Origin: Eucommia ulmoides
Lineage: Eukaryota > Streptophyta > Magnoliopsida > Garryales > Eucommiaceae
Direction of reading: 5' to 3'
Length of the DNA: 64,000 nt
NCBI GenBank assembly: GCA_016647705.1
Contig: CM028339.1
Coordinates: forward strand, 16,386,803-16,450,802
Within the stretch, counting starts at the first letter, position 1; every line of letters starts with the position of its first letter. The notes under the pieces are model-generated. The model was not told where the DNA came from, did no database searches, and saw only the letters and a list, made by a program, of their open reading frames with translations. This document shows, piece after piece, positions 11,435 through 23,090 of the stretch. The translations under genes were made by a program, and so were the position numbers.

Positions 11435-11896
11435 CTAATTCTGGACAGGTTGTGGAATCGAAGGAAAATCTACTAAGCTCTTGCCCGATTCTTGAAGTAA
11501 TTGATTCAAAAGGTACAAATCGTAGTCTTTAATCTGTGCCTCGCTTGGGACGGGTATCGAAAACAACGTGTGAACTTTATGTGAGAGATCATCACATATA
11601 TGCATCCAAAATTGATCCCACAATTCACACGGATTTACAGGGGAGCATTGTGTAAGAATGACGCAAAATAATCTTCTCAGTTGATATCCAGTACTCATAA
11701 TAGACGCCTCTTGAAGACATTGTATCCATTCACTATCATCTTCCAATAGCCCTCTTGCTACACATGCGGCTTTGAACGTCGCATGTTCAACATTGTTAAC
11801 AATGCGTAGACACCTAAACGATTGCAGCCCTTTGATTACAGTCACTAGTAGACGCAGATAAAATCGGTCATCCAAATTGGGAGGCACAAAATACAT
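11435..11896 (-). pseudogene. Helitron linker between Rep and helicase
   Basis: FYLRLLVTVIKG, FKAACVARGLLEDD and EWIQCLQEA are the conserved plant Helitron segment between Rep and helicase. A stop at 11435 separates it from the helicase frame and a frameshift separates it from Rep. Confidence 0.88.
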
Positions 11897-12055
11897 TCTG
11901 CCGATGGAAAATCCCTTCTATCGTGGCTTCCAAAAATTTTCAGTTTTATTCTAAACAAAATGCTGGGGAAACTCTTGATAAGTATACACACGTGCAGAAG
12001 CATGTGCATCACAATATGATTTTTTTTTTGTTAGAGTCAACTTCTGTGACTGAGC

Positions 12056-14181
12056 TCAAGAAATGATAGACTCTATTGTTTCAGTAGGATTGAATACAAC
12101 CTGATGCATTCCAGGCAAATGGAGCGCCAATCGAACAACTGTTGGATTCTTATTGTGCAAAGGAAAACTCAACAATCGCCAGGCTGCCTCTGAGAGTCCA
12201 ATGTATCTTGCATCAAGATATTGCTTGATCTCATCCATCAGTCCCAAAATCAATGTCGTCATATCACCTCCTTTATAGATATACTTGTGGATATATTTGA
12301 TGCACCTAATCCCAGTGCATACTTCAACATTAATATGACAATCGAACATCTTGGAAAGATACGAATTGTATGGGACGACGTCTTTATTATCAACTTGTTG
12401 CCCCATCATGGTATAAACTTTGCCATTATCACGACGACAGTAAATGGGATATCCATCTGAATCCATCGTTGTATACTCTGCGAAATCTCGTGGATACCTC
12501 TTAGTGCATCTGCCATTCTCCATGCACGGGGCTTGACAATTTCGAGCACCACCTGGTCCGTGAACCATGCATTTTTTTATAGTCTCGAAAAGTTCTGGCT
12601 CTTCATTTGGATCTGGAAATTCAGCACAAACTATTCTGTCTACTTGGTCGCACGTTCGAATTTTATCTTGATTATCAAGAAATATTAGTAAGTGAATGTA
12701 CGACAGACCTCTTTTCTGGTACTCAATTGTAAAACCATGGGCAACTTTTTTTTTCAAATACTCGAGTGCTTTCAATCTCTTTCATTAGAGCAATTCTTTT
12801 TAACTCGAAAACGCGAGCAATTAAGTCTGGACGGTCAGTTGGTTGTTGATGAGGCAATAAAGCTTCAGTGATTTCTGTCCAAGTTGGATTCGCAGTCATG
12901 GTAAGAAACACATCAGGGTGATGGTGGTACTGGGTTATGGCCATTGAATCTTGGAAAATTTCAAACATATGTCTTGGACTACTAATAAAAGATGATGGTA
13001 AAATCATTCGTTGACCTATTTGATTAGGTTCCATCCCATCTAATGCCACATCAGTAAGACTTTGATAAAGTTCACTACTAAGATTTGGTTGATGTTGCCT
13101 AAAGTAATTCAACCTATTTTGCTCGGTCGCAGCCCAAGTATCTACCAAGAACTCTTGAAACAATTTTTCTCCCCTTAGAATTGTCGAATACTCTGTCGGC
13201 CTTTCAAAAATACGGTAGCTATAAAATTGCATTTGAGTTAGTCGAGCATTTGTGTGTCGACAGAGAATCACATCCCACTGTCTAAATTTAGGCTCCCATC
13301 CAAGCTCACCAAAAGGGAACAACAAAACATAATGCAATGGTAGATAAGTAAGATGGCATTCATTGATTTTCATTAATTCATTTCCCCCCCTTAAATGTAT
13401 AATAATATCTCTCATCGCGCTGGTTTCGGTTCCATCCCCTTGTAATATGACGGCCACGTCATTAGTTGTCGGCAAATTATATCGCCGACGATCGGTAGAT
13501 GCTGTGTAGTGAAGAAAAGCAGACAACGTTTGTTGTTTCAAATCCAATTGATTTAAAATCGCAAAAGCTTGACGAAATTTATCTACGAATACATTATGTT
13601 GTAACAATGTATCTTGAATAGTTTGCAAAACATCCGTTCTCAAATGAGTATTTCTACGGCTTCTCACGCCAAAAGCGAAATCAGGATCGTAGATGTACAA
13701 CTGAGAATAAATGGCATCTTGTCCCGGTTCTGGGATTAATGCTCCTGTTCGATGACGCAACTCTCCATGTATAGTAAATGTTGTTGGGCCTCTTCCGAAA
13801 AGCAGCCTTGTATCCAAGTTGGCACCGAGGCTTGTAAAAGCATTGCTTGCATTGTACTCTCTAGCATAATGTCGGAATGATTTTGATCTATCATCATTAC
13901 CATCGTATAACGCTTTAATTTGCGGAGAAAGTGTGAGAAGTAATGGAAGCCTAACTTTCCCTTATAAGCAATATGTACCAAAGAGAGGACGTCGTTCGGA
14001 TGATCTTGCTGATCTCTTATCCATTCAGTGTAACGCAGAATAATGAGGGCACATGACATTCATTCTACCAAGCGAGTGTCGATTTTCACTTGTATGAACA
14101 TCACGGTCGGCAGTTGGATTGTTCAACTCGTCAATATCTTGATTATCGTAAAACTCATCATTGGTAGTATTTGGCGGCCTA
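12056..14181 (-). pseudogene. Helitron Rep region (Helitron-like N plus HUH endonuclease)
   Basis: From 14181 (after an AG acceptor) come the N-terminal part with a frameshift near 14030, FTSLGANLDTRLLFGRGPTTF (13850-13780), QLYIYDP and HLTYLPLHYVLLFPFG. A frameshift near 12770 leads into the Rep catalytic part: EYQKRGLSYIHLLIFL, VHGPGGARNC, KRYPRDF and KYIHKYIYKG, ending at 12056. The HUH motif, normally PHxH in relatives, reads SYIH, so one metal-binding histidine is lost. The two tyrosines of KYIxKYI, the candidate nucleophiles, remain. Confidence 0.9.
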
Positions 14182-14279
14182 CATTTGATAAATAACAAAA
14201 TTATTATGTAGATTCTAACAACATATTTGTGAATGCCATATTTAATTAGATGAATAAGATAAAAAAAGAAACTTACCAT

Positions 14280-16211
14280 CTACTCCCAGAAGGTAGATTT
14301 GTTTCTTCAACTGCTACGGTCGAGCTTTTATTAAGATTCGTGGAAACAAAAGCTTCTTGGTTACCGCACGGAGAAGGGCATGCATCATCAATTATACCAA
14401 GAGAATGAGGAATCAAATTTGTAATCATCCCATCATTAATAGATGAATTTCCTACATGTTCAGTATCTTGATTCTCGGCAAGATGTTGATTTGTTGAAGC
14501 GGACCTATAGTTAGCAAATATTAAATTTTACACATCAAACACTTTTAAACATTTAATACTTAATAACATGAATAATGGATTAGTATAATACCTTATACCG
14601 GGCAATACAATTGGTTCCTCAACTTCAGGCGTTGAGCATTCATTCAAAGTCACAGTAACAAATATTTCAATAAGATTACGTGGAAAAGGCAAATTTGGTT
14701 CAACAATAGAATTCATTTGATTAGCCATGCACGATGGAGTAGTGCGATCCCTAAGGAGGTCCACAATTCCAGGGGTACATGGACTCGTAATCACTAATAG
14801 CCCATATGATTATACAATCATTCTCTGTTGTAGTAGAGGCTGAGATGATTCTTCAAGTAGTTTTCTATTCATTTCTAAATGTTGACTATTCTGAATATTT
14901 TGTTGACCGGATCTCTCTCGTTCTCTTCGTGCTCGTTGAGCTAGAACACGTTTCGATATGTCATTATTGTTGGGTGCTATACATTTAGGAAGTGTAATTG
15001 TTTGCTCGACGTCCAATGTTAAGCGACTGTTGGGTATTGTGGACACAAACATTTCAGTAAGATTTGGTGGGGACGTCAAATTGGCCTCAAAAGTAGAATC
15101 CATTTCGTTTTCCATTACTGGAGAAGAAACTTGATCACTGAGAATTATAGGGGTATATCGACTTGTGCTTGATGATGACACAGAGACTGTTGTAACCATT
15201 CTTCGCTTTGGCGTAGGCTCTGATGATTCTCCCAAAAATGGCTAACCTCCTTCCAGGCATTCACGATTATCTTGATTGAAGCGATCACACCGCTCCCGAT
15301 CAACTCTTTCCCGTTCTCTTCGTTCTCGTTGAGCTAGAGCCCGTTTCGATACATCGTTCTTGTTGGATGCTATATATTCAGAAGGTATAATTGTTTGCTC
15401 AACCCTCGTTGAGCGACTGTTGGGTGTTGTGGACACAAACGACAGACCTCCTTCCATAGGGCCATCACATATCTCTCGATCAGCTCTCTCCCGTTCTCTT
15501 CGTTCTACTTGAGCCACAGAATGTCTTGACACATCGTTTGTGCTAGATGTTCTGGCAATGTTACCTGTGCAGGATCTTCCACCTTCTTGACATTCTAGAA
15601 TCGGACGACTAAACCTCTCTCGTTCCCTTTGCATTCGTTAGGATAGAACAAATTTTGATATGACGTTATCATTGAATACCTAGAGATAATATGAGGTTGA
15701 ATCTTCAATTTTCTAGATCGAATAAATGAAAAAGAACAGTGGAGGACAGTGTGACAAAGTACGAACTAAAATTGATACTAAATGAAACCATAAATAACAT
15801 GTAATAAGTTACGGTATAAATAAGAATACGGATAATTTAATATCACCACAAAGGCAAGAGTATAAATACAAAATCAGATTAAATAAATAACTATACATTT
15901 GAAATCACAGCTAAATATGTTCTTATCATGTTTACTTTCAGGTTAATATTTTTTCAAAATTTATGTATAAACCTAACATGGACATAAATAGTTATAATTA
16001 TTTAATACGTTTAATAGATTAAATATGTAATTATTGTTGAATGATAAAACAATGATAATTAAAACTAAAAAGTAATTAATCTTACTAATTAGACACATAC
16101 CACATTGCTACTGATATTCCTCTTTTCACTTTTCGCAACATTTGAGGTAAAGCACACTTTCTCTTTCCCTTTATTATTTGAAGTAGAATTTTCATTTGAC
16201 TTGTCATCCAT
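14280..16211 (-). pseudogene. Helitron N-terminal exons with Arg/Glu-rich repeats
   Basis: First exon 16211-16101 encodes a 37-codon Lys/Asn/Ser-rich start and ends at a GTATGT donor. The next exon (about 15685-14593) carries four copies of an SKRALAQRERRERER-like motif (near 15640, 15510, 15320 and 14920). The exon at 14511-14280 ends at GTAAGT. In-frame stops are at about 15645 (CAA to TAA), 15242 and 14810. The repeats look like short basic/acidic helices; their function is unknown. Confidence 0.72.
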
Positions 16212-16639
16212 TGTCGAAAAAATTTCCCTAAAAAAATAAAAATAAAAATTCAATGCAAAATAAATGATAAACTAAAATTATATTATGAGCTTAAAAAATA
16301 AATTGTAAGATTGACATATTAATTAACGATTAACAAAAGCAAGAGAACAATAAAGACAGAAGCATATATAATATTAAATCCATCACATTAAGACAACTTT
16401 TGTTGAATATAACAAAGTAAAACAATCAATCACATTACAAAATACAAAATGTATACCATGAATACAAAATACATTCAAAATATATCTTCAACAACCGAAG
16501 AGAAGAAACAGACTTGATATAGTAACCCTACAAAAGGAAAAGAAAAAAGAAATATTAGACATAAAATATACAAAATGTATATCATGAATACAAATTACAT
16601 TAAAAATTATTTATACCTTAAAAACAGTTTACGGCACAA
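16212..16639. other. Non-coding AT-rich stretch
   Basis: No coding signal. It probably includes the Helitron 5' end. A duplicated motif ACAAAATGTATA(C/T)CATGAATACAAA occurs at 16447 and 16571. On the minus strand an AAG|GTATAAAT donor and a TTTTGTAG acceptor (near 16618 and 16529) look like an intron. Confidence 0.5.
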
Positions 16640-17290
16640 CTTCATTATTTTGGCTGCCAATTTGTAGCTGAATCTTGTATTCCTCTAGTGCCTTTAAGCC
16701 AATCTAGTCGTCATCGATGCTCTCTAACAAAGTTCCTAATACTCTTAGGTCTAAGAGTTCTTTCTTTAAAGCTCTATGAACTTTAACTCTAGGCCAAGAT
16801 TTCGGTAGAGTACGCACTATTACATACACCAACACTGCCCAGTTTGGTTGAAACCCCTTACGTCTTAAGTGGTAGTACAAGCGCTCTTTTCTAAGTATAT
16901 GCATTCTAACACTCTTTTTCATTCATTTTTCCTCTTTCAAATTCTCTCCATAATGGATGTACATCTCGTTCGGCCTCTTCTAAAAATTGAACAAATTCAA
17001 AGGCAGTAAGAGGCCGATGATTTTCAAATATGTTCTTTGTCGCCACATCCCAATTTGATGGTAAACTATCAACAATTTGGTTCATTATGTCTCTCTCACT
17101 AATTTTGTACCTATAATTCTGCAAAATTCTAGCACTTGAAATTTTATTCATCCCATATTCTCTAACGGGACAACTTTGTAAATAAAGTTTCTCGTAAAAG
17201 AATTGTTTTTTCTTACGCAACTTTAGCCTAGTACTCGTTCTCAATACAATAGTGAGTTGTACCATATTGCCTAAGATTGAAGGACATAAA
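16640..17290 (-). pseudogene. Copia gag-like (UBN2) debris
   Basis: Two UBN2-like patterns are visible: YKISERDIMNQIVDSLPSNW (17110-17050) and VRTLPKSWPRVK with LLDLRVLGTLLESIDDD (16830-16704). Both resemble the gag helix pair with a LP.SW core found in copia elements. Frames do not join cleanly and no zinc knuckle or pol follows. It could also be a domesticated or host-derived segment; recognition is weak. Confidence 0.4.
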
Positions 17291-17299
17291 TAACACATA

Positions 17300-18720
17300 A
17301 GGCACAACAAATTTAACATAAACAGGGAACGGAAACAGGAATGGAAATAGATTTGGAAACAGAAACAGGGAATAGGAACAAAAATAGAAACAGGGAACAA
17401 AACAGAAACAGGAATGGAAACAGAAATCAGGGAATCAATATACATAAACGCAACATAAACAGGGAACGAAAATAGGAATGGAAACAAAAATCTGGGAACA
17501 GGAACAAAAATAGAAACAAGATTACAGAACAAATGCAAATTAAAAAAAAAAAAAACTTTTTTTTTTTTAGCAGCAAACCTGTGAAAAGCAGACGGATACA
17601 CCACCCAGCTTGAGGAGTTTTGTCCTTGCCTGTAAAACGAAGAAATGGTTATTAACAAGAGGTAGAGGTGAAAGATCATTATCCACTGACCACAATCTGT
17701 TCCTTCCAAATCCATATTGTTCTACAATACCCAAATTAATAGTTACATGTTTCAATATGAAATTTTTTAAAATTAGACACCAAAGTAAAATTTATGAATA
17801 GGAACGAAAACAAAAACGGAAACGGAAACATGTATATTTCTTTAACAGAGAACAGAAACAGAAACAGGGAACAAAACAGAAACAGCAGGAACAGAAACAG
17901 AAACAGGGAACAGAAATAGAGAACAGAATAGAAACATCTAACAGAACAGAAACAGGAACAAAATGCTATATATATATATATATATATATAATTGAAGCAG
18001 GAACAAAAATAGAAACAGGAACGGAAACAGAAATCTGGGAACCAATTCTCTTCTCAACACAATATATATATACACAGTAAAAACAAGAATGGAAACAGAA
18101 ATGGAAATAGAAACAGGGAACAGGAACAAGAACCGAAACAGGGAACGGAACAGAACCAGCAGGAACAGAAACAGAAACTGGGAACAGAAACATCTAACAG
18201 AACAGAAACAGGAACAAAATGTTACACATATATACATAAAATTGAAGCAGGAACAAAAACAGAAACAAAAACGGAAACAGAAACAGAAACAGGGAACAGG
18301 AACAAAAATAGAAACAGAATTACAGAACAAATGCAAATTAAAAAAAAAAAAAAAACCCTTTTTTTTTAGCAGCAAATAGAAACAGAAATAGAAACAGAAA
18401 CGGCAAACAGAAACGGAAACAGAAACACATTGGTCATTTTATCAAATTATCAAACACATTGGTCATTTTATCAAATTATCATAAATATAAATATAAACGG
18501 AAACAGAAACAAAAAAGGCAAACAGAAACACAGAAACAGAAACAGAAATAGAAACGAAAACAGCAATCACAACCAAAATGAGGAACCAAATAGAAACTTA
18601 CCTGAAATGGAGAGGCCAAAATGAGACGCAAGTGAAGCCCTTGACTGAGGTGATAGGGAGACGAAATCCAAGTTCTGCTACAGGTAAAGAAACAGAAACA
18701 GAAACAGGAAATTCAGAAAT
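17300..18720. repeat. GAAACA-hexamer satellite, left block
   Basis: Long runs of variants of GAAACA/GGAACA. It includes two copies of a composite block with TA-rich inserts (GGAACAAAATGCTATATA at 17955, GGAACAAAATGTTACACA at 18211), each followed by ATTGAAGCAGGAACA. A 70-bp block ending TTTTTTTTAGCAGCAAA is present at 17508-17575 and again at 18303-18375. The block gives long artefactual open frames rich in Phe/Val/Ser or Asn/Lys/Arg. Confidence 0.92.
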
Positions 18721-18859
18721 AGAGAACTTTTATTTTATAAGGTTGCACTTCAAAAATTCTCAAAAACTTAATTGCGTTATTTGAAACACCTTTGAAAAAA
18801 CTTTATGAAAAAAAAATTATTTATTTGAAAAAGAAAATAAAAACGAAGAGGGATTTTTG

Positions 18860-19832
18860 CATGATAGGTTTTGAAAAGATTTTTTTTTTTTTTCTAATGA
18901 TCCAAAAATTTAACTTAAAAAATGGTCTATTATGTTTTTCGTTGAATCTAACTGAATACGAACAAAAAACACAGAAACAAAACAGAAACAGAAACGGCAA
19001 ACAGAAACAGAAACAAAAACGAAAACAGAAACACATTGGTTTTGTGTATAACAGATTTTGTGTCTATTATGTTTTCCGTTGAATCTAACTGAAGACGAAC
19101 CAAAAATACAGAAACAAAACAGAAACAGAAACGACAAACAAAAACAGAAACAGAAACAGAAACGGAAACAGAAACACATTGGTTTTGTGTATGACAGGTT
19201 TTGTGTCTATTATATTTTTCGTTGAATCTAACTTAATACGAACCAAAAACACAGAAACAAAACAGAAACAGAAACGACAAACAGAAACGATAACATAAAC
19301 AGAAACAGAAACAGAAACTCATTGGTTATTTTATGTATAACAGGTTTTGAAAAGTTTTGACCCAAAAATTTAACTTAAAAAAATGGGTCTATTATGTATT
19401 CCGTTGAATATAACAGAATACGAATCAAAAAAATAGAAACAAAACAGAAATAGAAATGGCAAACAGAAACAGAAACGGAAACAGAAACACATTGATTTTG
19501 TGTATAGCAGGTTTTGTGTCTATTATATTTTCCGTTGAATCTAACTTAATACGAACCAAAAACGCAGAAACAAAATAGAAACAGAAACAACAAATAGAAA
19601 CAGAAACAGAAACAAAAACAGAAATAGAAACGGCAAACGGAAACAGAAACAGAAACGGAAACAGAAACAGAAACATATTGGTTTTGTGTATGATAGGTTT
19701 TATGTCTATTATGTTTTCCGTTGAATCTAACTTAATACAAACCAAAACACAGAAACAAAATAGAAACAGAAACGGCAAACAAAAACAGAAACAGAAACAC
19801 ATTGGTCATTTTATGTATGACAGGTTTTGAAA

Positions 19833-19877
<45 letters not shown>

Positions 19878-20675
19878 CCAATGATCCAAAAATTTAACTT
19901 AAAAAAAGGGTCTATTATGTTTTCCGTTAAATCTAACTAAATACGAACCAAAAAAATAGAAACAAAATAGAAACAGAAACGGCAAACAGAAACAGAAACA
20001 CATTGATTTTGTGTATGACAGATTTTGTGTCTATTATATTTTCTGTTGTATCTAACTTAATACGAACCAAAAACGCAGAAACAAAACAGAAATAGAAACA
20101 ACAAATAGAAACAGAAACAGAACGAAAACACAAACAGAAACAGAAACGACAAACAGAAACAGAAACAAAAACAGAAACAGAAACACATTGGTTTTGTGTA
20201 TGACAGGTTTTATGTCTATTATGTTTTTCATTGAATTTAACTTAATACGAACCAAAAACACAGAAACAAAACAGAAACAAAACGACAAACAGAAATAGAA
20301 AAAGAAACGAAAACAGAAACAGAAATACATTGGTCATTTTATGTATGACTGGATTTGAATTTTATTTTTATTTTTTTTTTCAATGACCCAAAAATTTAAC
20401 TTAAAAAAATGGTCTATTATGTTTTCCGTTGAATCCAACTGAATACGAACCAAACAAATAGAAACAAAATAGAAATAGAAACGGCAAACAGAAACTGAAA
20501 CGGAAACAGAAACGGATTGATTTTGTGTATGACAAGTTTTTTGTCTATTATGTTTTCCGTTGAATCTAACTTAATGCGAACCAAAAACGCAGAAACAAAA
20601 CAGAAGCAGAAACGACAAATAGAAATAGAAACAGAAACACATTTGTTTTGTGTATGACAAGTTTTGTAAGGTAAA
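18860..20675. repeat. Higher-order A-B-B satellite array built on GAAACA
   Basis: GAAACA runs are separated by two types of unique spacer. Type A (long) contains GGTTTTGAAAAG, a T tract and CCAAAAATTTAACTTAAAA; type B (short) reads GGTTTTGTGTATGACAGG then TTTTGTGTCTATTA. Both end in a shared GTTTTCCGTTGAATCTAACT-like segment and GAACCAAAAA. Shared TGTCTATTA anchors lie at 18924 (A), 19061 (B), 19204 (B), 19386 (A), 19517 (B), 19703 (B), 19909 (A), 20028 (B), 20213 (B), 20411 (A) and 20542 (B), with a partial B at 20640. The order is A-B-B repeated four times, with a period of about 460-525 bp. Confidence 0.92.
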
Positions 20676-20689
20676 ATGTAAGGTAAAAG

Positions 20690-21720
20690 AAACTTACTTG
20701 TTGAGAAATTACGGTCAAATTGAAGAGAAATGAAGAAATTGCACCTTTCACTTTCAAAGCCCTAGTTTTTCAGAAATGGGGGTGAAAATCCAGTTCTTGG
20801 AGGATGATTCGTGGTTGAAATCACGATTTGTGGGAATGCAAGGATGATTTAAAGAGTTTGAAACCGTATGGGAGGATAAAAGTAAGGAGATTTTGGAGTT
20901 TCAAAAATGGTTGTGGGGGTTTTTTTAAAGCAGGAGGGTTTTAAACAAACAGAGGCCTCACCTCCTTTTTAAAATCAAAACATGATGTCGTGTCACCGCC
21001 TCGGCGGTGGGAATCACCGCTGCGGCAGTAAAGCGCCTTTTTCAAAAACTAAACATTCTGCTATTTCACTACTACGGCGGTGAAGAGTATATTCTGAAAA
21101 CTTGACATTCTGCATTTTCACCGCCGCGGCGATACATCCACGGCTGTGGCAGTGAGCCTGCTGCTGGATTTTCATTTTTTTCTTTAAATTTTCACACAAC
21201 GGCTCCACACCATGCGTTTCCACTTCGCTTGTTCAATTTTTTTAAGTGCGAAACACATCTGCGATTATCCTCACTTCCTCATTTACCTCCAAACACGCTT
21301 CGAGACCAATTCGACCTCCAAAAAATAATTAATAGCAAAAATCGGGTAAAAATTGATACCCTCGGTTTTGGATCAAAAAATTTTAACTAGTTTGATTTAG
21401 TGTCCCTAGCTGGACTTGGTTGAGCATATTTCACCAAAATCCTTCATAGACAAGGAATTTGGGAAAAAAATTGCTCTGTTGGATCACGATTCATGGTATT
21501 GAAGTTGGATTCTTATCTCTCTCCTTATCCTTTTCAACTTACACTCGATCTCGAGATCAAGAGTCAAGAATTTCAACTTCTTCTACGATGCATGCACTGT
21601 TTGATCACAACTCACGAAACAAATTAACAAAATAAATAAAAAGAAAATTAAAACAAAAGAATTGTCTGGATTAATATTCAACTACTTAGTCGCAATATCA
21701 ATTCTACGCATTCAACACCA
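20690..21720 (-). other. Athila-like leader and LTR-like debris
   Basis: This follows the PBS at 21738 on the minus strand and so is 5' untranslated leader at least at its right side. No gag can be read. At 20995-21150 it holds a cluster of GC-rich palindromes also found in the adjacent LTR, so the left part may be a second, partial LTR copy. On the minus strand a GTAAGT splice donor-like site lies at about 20697. Confidence 0.5.
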
Positions 21721-21738
21721 TCCCCGGCAACGGCACCA
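21721..21738 (-). other. Primer-binding site, tRNA-Asp type
   Basis: Minus strand TGGTGCCGTTGCCGGGGA, one mismatch from the tRNA-Asp PBS TGGCGCCGTTGCCGGGGA used by Athila-lineage gypsy elements. Confidence 0.88.
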
Positions 21739-21744
21739 AAAACT

Positions 21745-23090
21745 TGTACACCGAGGTTTTACGCTCGCGTATTGACTACTTACAAGTACACGAGATCTAG
21801 TTTTAATATAGTGGATCTTTTAAGATCAAATATCGTTCCCACAGGGATGGGTTGAATAATTGAGTATCGCAATTTACATAGTCTCCTATTATCCAGACGG
21901 TTATAAAATTGTTTTAAAATTAAACTAATTAAACTAAGCTAAACTACAATTAGTGGGTTAATCCTAACTAAGTTGATTAACTAGGGATTGATTTCTTTCA
22001 CTTAATACATACTTGATTTCGTTTTAGTTAACAACAACGGAGTTTAGGTATCCGACAATCTCGGTTCTTAAACTCCTCCGCCACCTCTTCTGAGTGTAAG
22101 ACGGGGGAATACGCGACTTCGCGTTAACATCAAAATCCCCCTTAACATCTTAACGACTCTAAGCCGCATGAGTATTTCCCCAACATCATCGATTTCACAC
22201 TAATTAACGCCCTCCCAGGTCGTTAGGTTGTAACGATGTGTTTACCCTAGTCCGAATCCAAGATTACCTCTTCCGAGCGTCAAACCCTAAATTCTCAAAT
22301 CCAACCTTAATACCTTAACAAGCATATTGAAGCTGTCATGAAATGATAAACACAATTGGATTTAAAAGCAAACAACCATTAAAGAAACATATATTTCATC
22401 AAACTAATATTTACACAACTACACCGATCCTTAACTTATATTTAACTAATCTATCATGATCTTGGCCATTGGAACATTAAACCAAGAGGGATTCATCATC
22501 ATTCATTAGTAAAACAATAAATTACAAAGAGAGAAATAAAGATAAAAAGATCAAATCTTAAAGTGGAGTAGTTTCCACTTTCGCTGAAGATCGATCTGCT
22601 AGTGTTTTCTCTTCCCGAATGATGAATCTCCTCTTTGAGCTCTTTAAAAATGGCCAAGGATCACCTCCTAAGGGTTATGGACATTCAACCATCCAATTCC
22701 TCTAATGGAAATGAGGGGAAAATATTTTATAGGTGCAAGATTTTAAAATATCTGAAAATATCTGTTTGTTGTGTAAAGGTCACCGTCGCGGCGATGGGAT
22801 AAGTCGGTTGGTTCTCTGAAATTTCACCACCGTGGAGGTGGGACTTTTATGCTCAAAATAACACTCTCTACATTCTCACCACCGCGGCGGTGGTTTTTCT
22901 GATCTTCAAACCTCGTTTCTTCATCATTTCTTCACTATTTTCCCACTGTTTTTCCTCGTTTGTCTCTTGTTTGCGTCCCTACACATGAATTACATAAAAA
23001 CTAACAAAAAAACAATTAAATATAACTAATTCACTCGAAATACTACCAAATTTGGCTTAGAAGTAGATAAGTATTTTACACCTATCATCA
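21745..23090 (-). repeat. Athila-like 5' LTR
   Basis: About 1.35 kb. On the minus strand it begins TGATGATAGGTGTAAAATAC and ends just before the PBS. It has a TATA-like CTATAAAATA near 22718 and three GC-rich palindromes in the upstream (U3) part at 22785-22895. Text such as TCGTTCCCACAGGGATGGG is typical of Athila-type LTRs. Its outer end abuts pol of another element at 23091. Confidence 0.85.

Larger units (their letters stand above)
9752..16211 (-). mobile_element. Autonomous-type plant Helitron (RepHel), degenerate
   Basis: The 3' terminus is at 9752-9779 and the coding region runs from an ATG at 16211 to a stop at 9871. It encodes, in order, an Arg/Glu-rich N-terminal region, a Helitron-like N domain, a Rep (HUH) domain and a PIF1-family helicase. 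Several introns are suggested by GT/AG borders. The 5' TC end was not found; it must lie right of 16211, possibly before 16640. Stops and frameshifts show the copy is inactive. Confidence 0.92.

Noticed and set aside
17300-20675. CRISPR-like array (short repeats with spacers)
   Set aside because: Repeats are variable hexamer runs and spacers are two recurring types; the genome is eukaryotic. It is a satellite.
17938-20757. Many Phe/Val/Ser-rich or Asn/Lys/Arg-rich open frames
   Set aside because: They are translations of the GAAACA hexamer, which lacks stops in some frames; not proteins.
21014-21223. Minus-strand 69-residue frame near the GC palindromes
   Set aside because: No family motif; it lies in retroelement leader or LTR sequence.
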